11,064 nt of DNA, taken from Burkholderiales bacterium (GTDB taxonomy: Bacteria; Pseudomonadota; Gammaproteobacteria; Burkholderiales; SG8-41). Shown here piece by piece: positions 1 to 6,928 of this stretch. Position 1 is the first letter of the stretch. Each line of letters begins with the position of its first letter. The stretch lies in contig JAIESJ010000217.1 in assembly GCA_019746155.1 (NCBI GenBank), positions 1 to 11,064 on the forward strand, in the 5' to 3' direction. Both the position numbers and the translations under genes were made by a program. A model generated the notes under the pieces. It was not told the origin of the DNA, searched no databases, and was given only the letters and a program-made list of their open reading frames with translations.

Positions 1-106
1 GGACGCCTTCTTCTGCTACGGTAAAGCCATCAAGCGTAAAGGGCAGCGCCCTCCTGTTGCGGCGGAATATCTGCATCAAAAGTATGCGGTTCCCGCCATC
101 GCATAA
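1..106. other. Left-edge fragment, coding strand undecided
   Basis: Two readings compete here. On the plus strand, an ORF open from the edge ends with TAA at 104-106 and would be the last 34 residues of a convergent protein (ending YLHQKYAVPAIA), overlapping the 3' end of the hydratase gene by about 31 bases. On the minus strand, the hydratase stop TGA (78-76) overlaps an ATG (76-74) as TGATG, the usual sign of translational coupling. The frame from that ATG stays open to the edge (MQIFRRNRRALPFTLDG...). GC content at the codon positions does not separate the two, and I recognise neither peptide as a family. Confidence 0.3.
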
Positions 107-924
107 TTGCCGGCTGCGTTCGTTGTCCATAATTCGGCTTTCGAACCGTCGGCGTCTGGATTGCCGTTGACCGTGAAGCGCTCGGTGTGGAACACCGGAT
201 GCAATGCGCGGTATTCGAATTTCTTCACCGGGCGCGGTTCGTTCCGGCGCAGGAGATCGAGCATGAGAACGGTTTGCAACGGGCCGTGCACGACGAGTCC
301 GGGATAGTTCTCGTCATGCCTGCAGTAGTCGAGGTCGTAGTGGATGCGGTGGCCGTTGAACGTGAGCGCGGAGAAGCGGAACAGCGTGACCGGGTCGGGC
401 GTGATCTCGCGCCGCCACGCCGCAGATTGCGGGGCGGGCTTGCCTTGCGCCGGAGGATCGCCGGGTCTGGCCGCTTCGCGATAGACGATGTCGTGTTCCT
501 CGACTACCGCGATGTCGTCGGCTGCGTGTACCGTGTGCCGCACGGTGACGAACACCAGGCTGCCGCTTTTTCCGTGTTTGGGCTGAACCGACAGGATTTC
601 GGAATCGCGCCTCAACGCTTCGCCGATTTTCAAATCGCGCCGGAATTCGATGCGGCCACCGGCCCACATGCGGCGCGGCAGCGCTACCGGCGGCAGGAAT
701 CCGCCGCGTCTGGGGTGCCCGTCCGGCCCCAGCTCCGATGCGGGCTTGGCTTCAAGAAAATACAGCCAGTGCCAGCCCGGCGGGATGGGGTCTCCGTTCA
801 CGGGCGCTGGGTCGTGACGGTCGAGCGTGGCGGCAAGCGCGACCACCGGCCACGTTGTTGCGACATCGATCCTGGTTTCTTTCCTGCCGATCCATTGTCG
901 CAGATGATCCAAGTTATCCTGCAT
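76..924 (-). CDS. MaoC/HTD2-type acyl-CoA hydratase (mesaconyl-C4-CoA / itaconyl-CoA hydratase-like)
   Basis: A 282-residue double hot-dog fold acyl-CoA hydratase, expected to add water reversibly to the double bond of a short branched or dicarboxylic enoyl-CoA in the cytoplasm. Residues about 1-150 look like the FAS1-like dehydratase N-terminal domain. The C-terminal hot-dog domain carries the hydratase motif FRFSALTFNGHRIHYD (about 183-197), with N190, H192 and H195, followed by YPGLVVHGPLQ (about 207-217). These blocks are typical of the HTD2 / 3-methylfumaryl-CoA / mesaconyl-C4-CoA hydratase group, and the length is usual for it. The frame is open back to 954, but ATG at 924 is preferred because AAAGGA lies 8 bases upstream and the N-terminus then begins with the family-like MQDNLDHLRQWIGR. 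The substrate cannot be fixed from sequence. Related enzymes serve itaconate, citramalate or 3-hydroxypropionate routes, but no partner CoA transferase or lyase is seen beside it. Confidence 0.85.
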   Translation of the reverse strand: MQDNLDHLRQWIGRKETRIDVATTWPVVALAATLDRHDPAPVNGDPIPPGWHWLYFLEAKPASELGPDGHPRRGGFLPPVALPRRMWAGGRIEFRRDLKIGEALRRDSEILSVQPKHGKSGSLVFVTVRHTVHAADDIAVVEEHDIVYREAARPGDPPAQGKPAPQSAAWRREITPDPVTLFRFSALTFNGHRIHYDLDYCRHDENYPGLVVHGPLQTVLMLDLLRRNEPRPVKKFEYRALHPVFHTERFTVNGNPDADGSKAELWTTNAAGNYAMAGTAYF

Positions 925-932
925 GCGTCTGG

Positions 933-938
933 TCCTTT
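933..938 (-). promoter_or_regulatory. Ribosome binding site deciding the hydratase start
   Basis: AAAGGA on the minus strand sits 8 bases before ATG 924. The upstream in-frame ATG at 954 has no comparable site, so 924 is chosen. Confidence 0.6.
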
Positions 939-969
939 GATTTTTGCGGTTCAATGCCGACCGGGTTGC

Positions 970-998
970 ACTCTAACCTGGTAGTTATACGTCGGCAA
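970..998 (-). promoter_or_regulatory. Candidate sigma70 promoter for the hydratase gene
   Basis: On the minus strand TTGCCG (998-993) is followed after 17 bases by TAGAGT (975-970), each matching four of six consensus bases. It would start transcription about 45 bases before the hydratase ATG at 924. This is a visual match only. Confidence 0.3.
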
Positions 999-1054
999 CC
1001 GGGGGATGTGCGGGATGCATTCGGTATTTTCTGGCCAGCGCAAAATCGCCATTC

Positions 1055-1060
1055 TATAAT
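1055..1060 (+). promoter_or_regulatory. Perfect TATAAT -10 element before the PLP-enzyme remnant
   Basis: A consensus -10 hexamer overlaps the first ATG (1059) of the remnant. No good -35 lies 16-18 bases upstream (TGGCCA region at 1032-1037). If active, it would start near 1067, downstream of that ATG. It may be the old promoter of the decayed gene, now reading towards the TerC-family gene. Confidence 0.35.
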
Positions 1061-1499
1061 GCGAACGGTTGCTGAAGAATCCAGCCATTTCCCCGATTCC
1101 GCGGCGCAGGCCGCACAGGCAAATTTGAGACTCACCGATCTGGAAACCCCGGCGCTGATCGAGATCGACAGCGACGGCCATCGTTCGGGCGTCCGGCCGG
1201 GCGATGAGACCCTGCTCGAGATCGGGCGCGTCCTCGACATGGAACGCGGGGCGACGCTGCGCGGCGTGATGGCATCGGTCACCAGCCGGAGAAAAACTGG
1301 ATTATCACCGACGCCAGCTGGATGGCGCTGTCGCGCGACCGCGGCACCGCGAAACAGTGGATCGACCAGGGCTACGGCTTGGTATGCGATGCGCAAGGCC
1401 GCCCGATTCCCGATCTCATCGTCGCCGATACCAACCGGGAGCACGGCATCATCGCCGGCCGGAATGGAGGCGGCATGGGCGCGTTTCAGCGGCTGGTAG
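1059..1499 (+). pseudogene. Remnant of a DSD1-family PLP-dependent D-amino-acid dehydratase/aldolase (alanine racemase N-terminal fold)
   Basis: This is a broken gene, not a working enzyme. Four blocks typical of the DSD1 / D-threonine-aldolase-like family appear in the right order. Block 1, LRLTDLETPALI (from about 1125), is the N-terminal start of such proteins. Block 2 is EIDSDGHRSGVRPGDE through LRGVMA (to about 1275), the middle of the PLP barrel. Block 3, HQPEKNWIITDASWMALS through YGLVCDAQGRPIPDLIVA to NREHGII (about 1277-1450), is the C-terminal domain but lies in another reading frame. Block 4 is AAWARFSGW with stop TAG at 1497, back in the first frame and resembling the family's last residues. 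Intact members are about 370 residues (from memory), whereas this region encodes about 147 codons. The active-site lysine region after block 1 and the metal-binding HxC region after block 3 are missing. At least three internal deletions and a frameshift are inferred. The family identification rests on motif recall. Confidence 0.75.
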
Positions 1500-1678
1500 C
1501 GCCGGCCGCGCAGGGGGACAGCCGGGTATCCGGACTATTACCTTTCTTCATGGCAAGCCGCTGCGCGGTTTCGTAAGATGACGCACATGTTTATCGCGGC
1601 GTGTTTACCGCGGCCCGCCGTTTGCATGGCCGCTCGCCCGCCTGCGATCATTGACTGACGGAAACAGGGAGTAGCCTC
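1500..1678 (+). other. Intergenic stretch between the remnant and the TerC-family gene
   Basis: It holds no convincing gene. One frame ends with TITFLHGKPLRGFVR and stop TGA at 1579-1581, which has the look of a protein C-terminus and could be further gene debris, but I cannot place it in a family. No clear promoter with both boxes and no terminator hairpin with a T-run were found. AGGGAG at 1666-1671 is the ribosome binding site of the next gene. Confidence 0.4.
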
Positions 1679-2440
1679 ATGGAATGGCTGATAGATCCGC
1701 ATGCCTGGCTTGCGCTTGCCACGCTGACCATGCTCGAAATCGTCCTTGGCGTGGACAACATCATTTTCATCTCGATACTCTGCGGTCGCTTGCCCGAGCA
1801 CCAGCGCGCAAAAGCGCGCACCATCGGTCTCGCGCTCGCCATGCTGTCGCGGATCGGATTGCTGCTCTCGCTCACCTGGCTGATGACGCTGACCGAGCCG
1901 CTGTTCTCGATGTTCGGCAAAGCGGTGTCCGGACGCGACCTGATCCTGATCGGCGGCGGCCTGTTCCTGCTGTGGAAGAGCGTGCATGAAATCCACAATT
2001 CCCTCGAAGGGGAGGAGGAAGGAAGCAAAGCGGTCGCGGCCGTCGCGACTTTCGGCGCGGTTATCGCGCAGATCGCCGTCATCGACATCGTGTTCTCGCT
2101 CGACTCGGTGATTACGGCGGTGGGCATGGTGGACGAAGTCGCGATCATGGTGATCGCGATCATTGCCGCCGTGGGCGTCATGCTGGTCGCGGCGGGGCCG
2201 ATCAGCGAATTCGTCGACCGTCACCCGACCATCAAGATGCTGGCGCTCTCCTTTCTCATCCTCGTGGGCGTTGCCCTCATCGGCGAAGGCTGGGACCTCC
2301 ACATCCCGAAGGGCTACATCTACTTCGCGATGGCTTTCGCGGTTGCGGTCGAGATGCTCAACCTCCGGATTCGCGCCCGCATGCAGCGCACGCCGGTGCA
2401 CCTGCGCAAACCGCTGCGCGAGCGCGCCGGGCAGGACTGA
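1679..2440 (+). CDS. TerC-family integral membrane protein (YgdQ/YoaE-like)
   Basis: A 253-residue polytopic inner-membrane protein of the TerC family. Some members (for example Alx) are implicated in manganese export, and others are linked to tellurite resistance or to metal loading of exported enzymes; the role of this copy is unknown. The two family hallmarks are present: EIVLGVDNIIFIS (E20, D26, N27) in the first membrane helix, and DIVFSLDSVITAVGM (D136, D142) in a mid-protein helix. Their acidic residues are thought to bind metal. About seven hydrophobic segments are visible, with an acidic loop EGEEEGS (110-116) and a basic C-terminal tail. Length fits the compact TerC type without the CBS/CorC extension of YoaE. 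ATG 1679 has AGGGAG 7 bases upstream. The gene lies alone, after the PLP-enzyme remnant and convergent with gcdH across 25 bases. Confidence 0.88.
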   Translation: MEWLIDPHAWLALATLTMLEIVLGVDNIIFISILCGRLPEHQRAKARTIGLALAMLSRIGLLLSLTWLMTLTEPLFSMFGKAVSGRDLILIGGGLFLLWKSVHEIHNSLEGEEEGSKAVAAVATFGAVIAQIAVIDIVFSLDSVITAVGMVDEVAIMVIAIIAAVGVMLVAAGPISEFVDRHPTIKMLALSFLILVGVALIGEGWDLHIPKGYIYFAMAFAVAVEMLNLRIRARMQRTPVHLRKPLRERAGQD

Positions 2441-2465
2441 ACTGCCGGCAGACAGGAGCGGGAAA

Positions 2466-3659
2466 TCAGCTGAACGCCGGAATTCCGGTCTGCGCCCGCC
2501 CGAGGATCAGCGCGTGTATGTCATGCGTACCCTCGTAGGTATTGACCGCTTCCAGATTCATCACGTGGCGGATCACATGAAACTCGTCGGAAATGCCGTT
2601 GCCGCCGTGCATATCACGTGCCATGCGCGCAATGTCCAGCGCCTTGCCGCAGGAGTTGCGTTTCAACAGCGATATCATTTCCGGCGTGGCGCGGCCCTCG
2701 TCCATGAGCCTGCCCAGGCGCAGCACGGCCTGCAGTCCGAGCGCGATCTCGGTCTGCATGTTGGCGAGCTTGAGCTGGATCAGCTGGTTTGCCGCCAGCG
2801 GCCGGCCGAATTGTTTGCGTTCCAGCGTATAGTTGCGCGCGGCGTGCCAGCAGAATTCGGCGGCGCCCAGCGCACCCCAGGCGATGCCGTAGCGCGCCTT
2901 GTTCAGACAGCTGAACGGCCCCTTGAGGCCGGACACGTTGGGCAGCATGTTGTCCTCGGGCACGAACACCTGGTCCATGACGACTTCGCCGGTGACGGAG
3001 GCGCGCAAGCTGAACTTGCCTTCGATTCTGGGCGCGGAAAGCCCCTGCATGCCTTTTTCCAGGATGAAGCCGCGGATCACGTTGTCATCGTTCTTGGCCC
3101 ACACCACGAACACGTCGGCAAGCGGCGCGTTGGTGATCCACATCTTGGCGCCGTGGAGGATGTAGCCGCCGTCGGTTTTTCTGGCGCGCGTCACCATGCC
3201 GGCGGGGTCCGAGCCGCAACCGGGCTCGGTGAGCCCGAAGCAGCCTATCCATTCCCCGGTCGCCATTTTCGGCAGATATCTGCTTTTCTGCTGTGCGGAG
3301 CCGAACTCGTAAATCGGGTACATCGCGAGGCTGGACTGCACCGACAGCGCCGAGCGATAGCCGCTGTCCACGCGCTCGACTTCACGCGCGATCAGGCCGT
3401 AGCACACGTTGCTCACGCCGGCGCAGCCGTAGCCCTCCAGGGTGGAGCCGAGGAAACCCATCTTCCCCATCTCGTTCATGATCTCGCGGTGGAATTTTTC
3501 GTGGCGGTTGGCCTCCAGCACGCGCGGCATCAGCTTTTCCTGGCAATAGGCGTGCGCCGAGTCGCGCACCATGCGTTCTTCGTCGGTGAGCTGGTCGTCG
3601 AACAGCAATGGATCTTCCCATTGAAACGCGGGTCTGGTGGCGGGGATCGGTGCCGTCAT
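2466..3659 (-). CDS. gcdH: Glutaryl-CoA dehydrogenase
   Basis: A 397-residue FAD enzyme of the acyl-CoA dehydrogenase family that oxidises and decarboxylates glutaryl-CoA to crotonyl-CoA in the cytoplasm, passing electrons to ETF. It serves breakdown of lysine, tryptophan and aromatic acids. It aligns by eye along nearly its whole length with human GCDH. DSGYRSALSVQSS (98-110) contains the arginine (R102) expected to bind the substrate carboxylate. CFGLTEPGCGSDP (140-152) and WITN (174-177) contact flavin. NKARYGIAWG (253-262) and RDMHGGNGISDE (348-359) are present, and NTYEGTHDIHALILGRA (373-389) carries the catalytic base E376. The start is clear: ATG 3659 with AGGAGA 5 bases upstream. No CoA transferase or regulator gene adjoins it, so it looks monocistronic. 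It is divergent from the exporter operon, with 101 bases between start codons. Confidence 0.95.
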   Translation of the reverse strand: MTAPIPATRPAFQWEDPLLFDDQLTDEERMVRDSAHAYCQEKLMPRVLEANRHEKFHREIMNEMGKMGFLGSTLEGYGCAGVSNVCYGLIAREVERVDSGYRSALSVQSSLAMYPIYEFGSAQQKSRYLPKMATGEWIGCFGLTEPGCGSDPAGMVTRARKTDGGYILHGAKMWITNAPLADVFVVWAKNDDNVIRGFILEKGMQGLSAPRIEGKFSLRASVTGEVVMDQVFVPEDNMLPNVSGLKGPFSCLNKARYGIAWGALGAAEFCWHAARNYTLERKQFGRPLAANQLIQLKLANMQTEIALGLQAVLRLGRLMDEGRATPEMISLLKRNSCGKALDIARMARDMHGGNGISDEFHVIRHVMNLEAVNTYEGTHDIHALILGRAQTGIPAFS

Positions 3660-3686
3660 GGCGGTCTCCTGCTAGAATTAGCCGCA

Positions 3687-3714
3687 TTTTTACACATTTC
3701 CCGATCCCCTGTAA
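3687..3714 (-). promoter_or_regulatory. Candidate sigma70 promoter for gcdH
   Basis: On the minus strand TTACAG (3714-3709) is followed after 16 bases by TAAAAA (3692-3687). It lies in the intergenic region shared with the divergent exporter operon. The match is moderate and read by eye. Confidence 0.3.
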
Positions 3715-3748
3715 CGACGTTGCCGCCGCCACGGGGCAACTGTCTGGT

Positions 3749-3754
3749 GAAGGT
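3749..3754 (+). promoter_or_regulatory. Ribosome binding site deciding a GTG start for the adaptor gene
   Basis: GAAGGT lies 6 bases before GTG 3761. The frame is open further upstream to 3608, but that part runs antisense through the 5' end of gcdH and has no adaptor-like sequence, so GTG 3761 is preferred. Confidence 0.55.
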
Positions 3755-3760
3755 GTTTCA

Positions 3761-4981
3761 GTGGCTGGCGAAGACTTATCGAAGCTGCGCATCGACCGTG
3801 GCGGTGTGAGCGCCGCGGCCGGCATGCCGGGAAAACGGCGGCATCCAGGGCTGTGGGCAGCGGGGGCGCTGGTTATTGCGGTCGGCATCTATGCCGCGTT
3901 GCGCTACACGGCAGCGATACCGGTGGAAGTTGCGGCGGTGACCGCAGCATATCCTTCGCAGGGATATACCCTGTTGAATGCAACGGGATACGTGGTCGCG
4001 CAGCGCAAGGCCGCCGTTGCATCCAAGGCCACCGGCCGCCTCGAGTGGCTGGGCGTGCGCGAAGGCAGCCAGGTCAAGGAAGGCCAGGTGCTGGCGCGGC
4101 TGGAAAACAAGGATGTGACCGCGGCCATGGAGCAGGCGGCGGCCAGCATCAAGGTCGCGCAGGCCAATCTCGAACAGGGGCGGGCCGAGCTGGTCGAGGT
4201 CGAGCGCGCGCTTGACCGCTCGCGCGACCTGCTGGCGAAAAAATTTGTTTCACAGGCGGCGCACGATGCCGTGGTTGCCCGCTACGAGAAGGCCAGGGCG
4301 GCCATCAGCGGTTACCAGGCGGCAATCGCAGTGGCCGAGGCCAATCACCGCGCGGCTCAGGTCGCGGTCGGGCAGACCTTGATTCGCGCGCCGTTCGAGG
4401 GTGTGGTGCTGACCAAGAATGCCAATGTCGGCGATGTGATCACGCCGTTTTCTTCCGCTACCGGCTCGCAGGCCGCGGTGGTGACCATGGCCGACATGTC
4501 CACGCTCGAAGTCGAAGCCGATGTAGCGGAATCGAATCTGGCAAAAGTCAGGTTGGACCAGCCGTGCGAAATCCAGCTCGATGCGCTGCCCGACCTGCGT
4601 TTTCGCGGCGTACTGCATCGCCTGGTGCCCACCGTTGACCGCTCCAAGGCGACGGTGACGGCGAAAATCCGGTTTGTCGACAGGGACCCGCGCATCCTGC
4701 CCGAAATGAGCGCCAAGGTTGCGTTCCTGTCACGGGAAGTTCCTCCGGAACAGCGCGGCGCGCGCACTGTAGTGCAGCCGGCAGCGATCATCAGCCGCGG
4801 CGGCCGCAATGTGGTTTATGTGATCAAGGACAACAAGGTAGCCGAGGCCCAGGTTGAAACCGGCCGGACGATAGGCGACATGATCGAAGTGGTGAAGGGC
4901 GTCGCGCCGGGAGATAAGGTTGTGCTCAAGCCTTCCGACAGACTGCGCGATGGCGCGGCGGTATCGCTATCAACGAAATAA
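3761..4981 (+). CDS. Periplasmic adaptor (membrane fusion protein, HlyD/MacA type) of a tripartite ABC exporter
   Basis: A 406-residue adaptor that would bridge the inner-membrane ABC permeases to a TolC-type outer-membrane channel. Starting at GTG 3761, a short cytoplasmic N-terminus is followed by one membrane anchor (about 31-49) with no lipobox. The barrel-sandwich halves are about 76-118 (ATGYVVAQRKAAVASKATGR...) and 203-230 (GQTLIRAPFEGVVL). Between them is an alpha-helical hairpin (about 119-202). Its tip carries R153-x3-L157-x6-S164, the RLS motif known to contact TolC in AcrA and MacA. Beta-barrel and membrane-proximal domains follow (about 245-400). The hairpin, about 40 residues per helix, is modest in length. 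It heads the operon: the ATPase follows after 20 bases. The cargo is unknown. Divergence from gcdH and a common intergenic region suggest possible shared regulation, which is inference. Confidence 0.9.
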   Translation: MAGEDLSKLRIDRGGVSAAAGMPGKRRHPGLWAAGALVIAVGIYAALRYTAAIPVEVAAVTAAYPSQGYTLLNATGYVVAQRKAAVASKATGRLEWLGVREGSQVKEGQVLARLENKDVTAAMEQAAASIKVAQANLEQGRAELVEVERALDRSRDLLAKKFVSQAAHDAVVARYEKARAAISGYQAAIAVAEANHRAAQVAVGQTLIRAPFEGVVLTKNANVGDVITPFSSATGSQAAVVTMADMSTLEVEADVAESNLAKVRLDQPCEIQLDALPDLRFRGVLHRLVPTVDRSKATVTAKIRFVDRDPRILPEMSAKVAFLSREVPPEQRGARTVVQPAAIISRGGRNVVYVIKDNKVAEAQVETGRTIGDMIEVVKGVAPGDKVVLKPSDRLRDGAAVSLSTK

Positions 4982-5001
4982 GAATCTGTGGCTAGGTCTT
5001 T

Positions 5002-5691
5002 ATGCGTCCGGTTGTCGAAATCAGGAACCTCACGAAATCGTACCGCCGCGGCGGTGAGATCGTGCCGGTGTTGCAGGACCTTACCTTCGATATTGCGGAC
5101 GGCGATTTTGTCGCGCTGATGGGGCCATCGGGCTCGGGTAAAAGCACATTGCTCAATCTGATCGCGGGCATCGACAAGCCGGACGGCGGCACATTGCTTG
5201 TCGGCGGCATCGATATCACCGTGCTGTCCGAAGCCGAACTCGCCGACTGGCGCGCGCGCAACGTGGGTTTCATTTTCCAGTTCTACAACCTGATGCCGGT
5301 GCTGACCGCGTTCGAGAACATCGAGCTGCCGCTGCTTTTGACCGGGCTGTCGGGGAGCGAGCGCAAAGAGCATGTCGAGGCAGCGCTTGCCATGGTCGGA
5401 CTTACCGACCGCATGGAACACTATCCGTCGCAACTCTCCGGCGGCCAGCAGCAGCGCGTGGCGATCGCGCGCGCCATCATCACCGATCCGACGATCCTGG
5501 TTGCCGACGAGCCGACCGGCGATCTCGACCGTGCCTCGGCGGAAGACATACTGGCGCTGATGGACCGGCTCAACACGGAACTTGAAAAAACCATCATCAT
5601 GGTGACGCACGACCCCTATGCCGCCAGGCGCGCGCGTGCGATCAGGCATCTGGAGAAAGGCGTGCTGACCCGCGGGCAGGAAAAGACGTAA
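5002..5691 (+). CDS. ABC transporter ATP-binding protein (MacB/LolD/DevA type)
   Basis: A 229-residue nucleotide-binding subunit that hydrolyses ATP on the cytoplasmic face to drive the two FtsX-type permeases encoded next to it. All motifs look intact: Walker A GPSGSGKST (41-49), Q-loop Q93 in FIFQFYNLMP, signature LSGGQQQR (145-152), Walker B ILVADEP with catalytic E170, D-loop GDLD (173-176), and switch histidine H203 in VTHD. The FQFYNLMPVLTAFENIELPL stretch is typical of the MacB/LolD (mechanotransmission) subfamily. Length matches stand-alone LolD or DevA, not the fused MacB. ATG 5002 has a short AGG 5 bases upstream. It sits 20 bases after the adaptor and 52 bases before the first permease. 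LolD itself is unlikely because an adaptor is encoded in the same operon. Confidence 0.93.
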   Translation: MRPVVEIRNLTKSYRRGGEIVPVLQDLTFDIADGDFVALMGPSGSGKSTLLNLIAGIDKPDGGTLLVGGIDITVLSEAELADWRARNVGFIFQFYNLMPVLTAFENIELPLLLTGLSGSERKEHVEAALAMVGLTDRMEHYPSQLSGGQQQRVAIARAIITDPTILVADEPTGDLDRASAEDILALMDRLNTELEKTIIMVTHDPYAARRARAIRHLEKGVLTRGQEKT

Positions 5692-5702
5692 TCAATAGGA
5701 TG

Positions 5703-5708
5703 TATAAT
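5703..5708 (+). promoter_or_regulatory. TATAAT hexamer between ATPase and first permease
   Basis: A perfect -10 consensus lies in the short gap after the ATPase stop, inside the decamer ATGTATAATT (5700-5709). No matching -35 is visible 16-18 bases upstream (GAAAAG region). It could be a weak internal promoter or chance. Confidence 0.2.
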
Positions 5709-5743
5709 TTTTCCCAGCCATGGGTGTGCGCGAGGCAGCGTTC

Positions 5744-6898
5744 ATGCATGGGTTGAAGCTGATCCTCAGGAACGCCCTGCGCCACAAGCTGCGCACCGCG
5801 CTTACCGTGGTGGGACTGCTGGTTGCCGTGCTCGCCTATGGCCTGCTGCAGACGGTGGTCGATGCCTGGTACGCAGGGGCGCAGGCGGCCTCCAATGCCC
5901 GTCTTGTGACGCGCAATGCCATCTCGCTGGTGTTCTCGCTGCCGGTGAGCTACGAGGCCCGTATTCGTGGCGTGGACGGCGTGACGAGGGTGGCGCGATC
6001 CAGCTGGTTTGGCGGCATCTACCAGGAACCGAAGAATTTCTTCCCGCAGTTCGCGATATCCGACAATTATCTCGACCTCTATCCCGAATTTGTGCTGCCC
6101 GAGTCACAGCGCCAGGCCTATCTGCGCGATCGCAAGGGCTGCCTCGTCGGCCGCCAGCTTGCCAACCAATTCGGATTCAAGGTGGGCGATGTGCTGCCGA
6201 TACGCGGGACCATTTATCCGGGCACCTGGGAATTCGTGATCCGCGGCATTTTCGACGGCGCGGACAGCACCAAAGTTACGCGCCTGATGTTGTTTCACTG
6301 GGACTATCTTAACGAGTCGGTAAAGAAAACCGCGGCACGGCGCGCCGAGCAGGTCGGCGTCTATATTGTCGGCATCAGCGATCCGGAGAACGCGGCGTCC
6401 ATCTCGCGCGCGATTGATGCGGTATTCAAAAACTCGCTCGCCGAGACGCTGACCGAGACGGAGCAGGCGTTTCAACTCGGGTTCGTCGCGATGTCGAACG
6501 AAATCATCGCCGCCATCCGCATCGTTTCCTATGTGGTGATTCTCATCATCATGGCGGTGATGGCGAACACCATGGCAATGAGCGCCCGCGAGCGCACCAC
6601 GGAGTATGCGACCCTCAAGGCACTCGGTTTCGGCCCCGGATTCATTACCCTGCTCATCTTCGGAGAGTCGGTCGCGATCTGCGTGGTGGGCGGCGGGCTG
6701 GGCCTGCTCGCCACGCCGCCTGCCGCCGCCATGTTCAAAACCCTGACGGGCGGGGTATTCCCGATTTTCGAGGTATCGCCGCTCACGCTCGGTCTGCAGG
6801 CGGCCTGTGCCGTGACGGTCGGGATCATGGCTGCAGTGGTGCCCGCCTTCCGGGCCTCGAGCGTGCGTATCGTGGAGGGGCTGCGGGCCATCGGCTAG
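5744..6898 (+). CDS. ABC exporter permease 1, FtsX family (MacB/DevC-like)
   Basis: A 384-residue permease with the four-helix layout of FtsX/MacB-type proteins. There is one N-terminal membrane helix (about 18-38) after the amphipathic LKLILRNALRHKLRT, a large periplasmic domain (about 45-250), and three C-terminal helices (about 260-280, 309-330, 346-366). The loop ARERTTEYATLKALG after helix 2 matches the family's coupling helix that contacts the ATPase. The end VVPAFRASSVRIVEGLRAIG is the usual permease C-terminus. The frame also has ATG at 5720, which would add eight residues, but only 5744 has a good ribosome binding site (GAGG, 8 bases upstream). It is paired with a second, divergent permease gene 30 bases downstream, so the transporter is expected to be a heterodimer. 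The substrate is unknown. Confidence 0.9.
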   Translation: MHGLKLILRNALRHKLRTALTVVGLLVAVLAYGLLQTVVDAWYAGAQAASNARLVTRNAISLVFSLPVSYEARIRGVDGVTRVARSSWFGGIYQEPKNFFPQFAISDNYLDLYPEFVLPESQRQAYLRDRKGCLVGRQLANQFGFKVGDVLPIRGTIYPGTWEFVIRGIFDGADSTKVTRLMLFHWDYLNESVKKTAARRAEQVGVYIVGISDPENAASISRAIDAVFKNSLAETLTETEQAFQLGFVAMSNEIIAAIRIVSYVVILIIMAVMANTMAMSARERTTEYATLKALGFGPGFITLLIFGESVAICVVGGGLGLLATPPAAAMFKTLTGGVFPIFEVSPLTLGLQAACAVTVGIMAAVVPAFRASSVRIVEGLRAIG

Positions 6899-6928
6899 CG
6901 CCGCCCGCCAGCGAACCGGGAAACGACC

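Noticed and set aside
187..984. A 265-codon plus-strand open frame over the hydratase gene
   Set aside because: It is antisense to a gene with clear HTD2-type motifs and has no motif of its own.
1055..1581. Insertion sequence or mobile element as the cause of the remnant
   Set aside because: No terminal inverted repeats, target duplication or transposase fragment is visible.
1538..2401. A 287-codon minus-strand open frame over the TerC-family gene
   Set aside because: The translation is rich in H, R, D and E with no family motif, as expected opposite a membrane-protein gene; the plus-strand TerC motifs are clear.
2442..2451. Palindrome CTGCCGGCAG between the TerC-family gene and gcdH as a bidirectional terminator
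   Set aside because: A five-pair stem without loop and without a T-run on either side is too weak to call.
2163..3809. A 548-codon plus-strand open frame across the end of the TerC-family gene and antisense to gcdH
   Set aside because: It is the antisense shadow of gcdH in GC-rich DNA; the composition is low-complexity and gcdH is unmistakable on the other strand.
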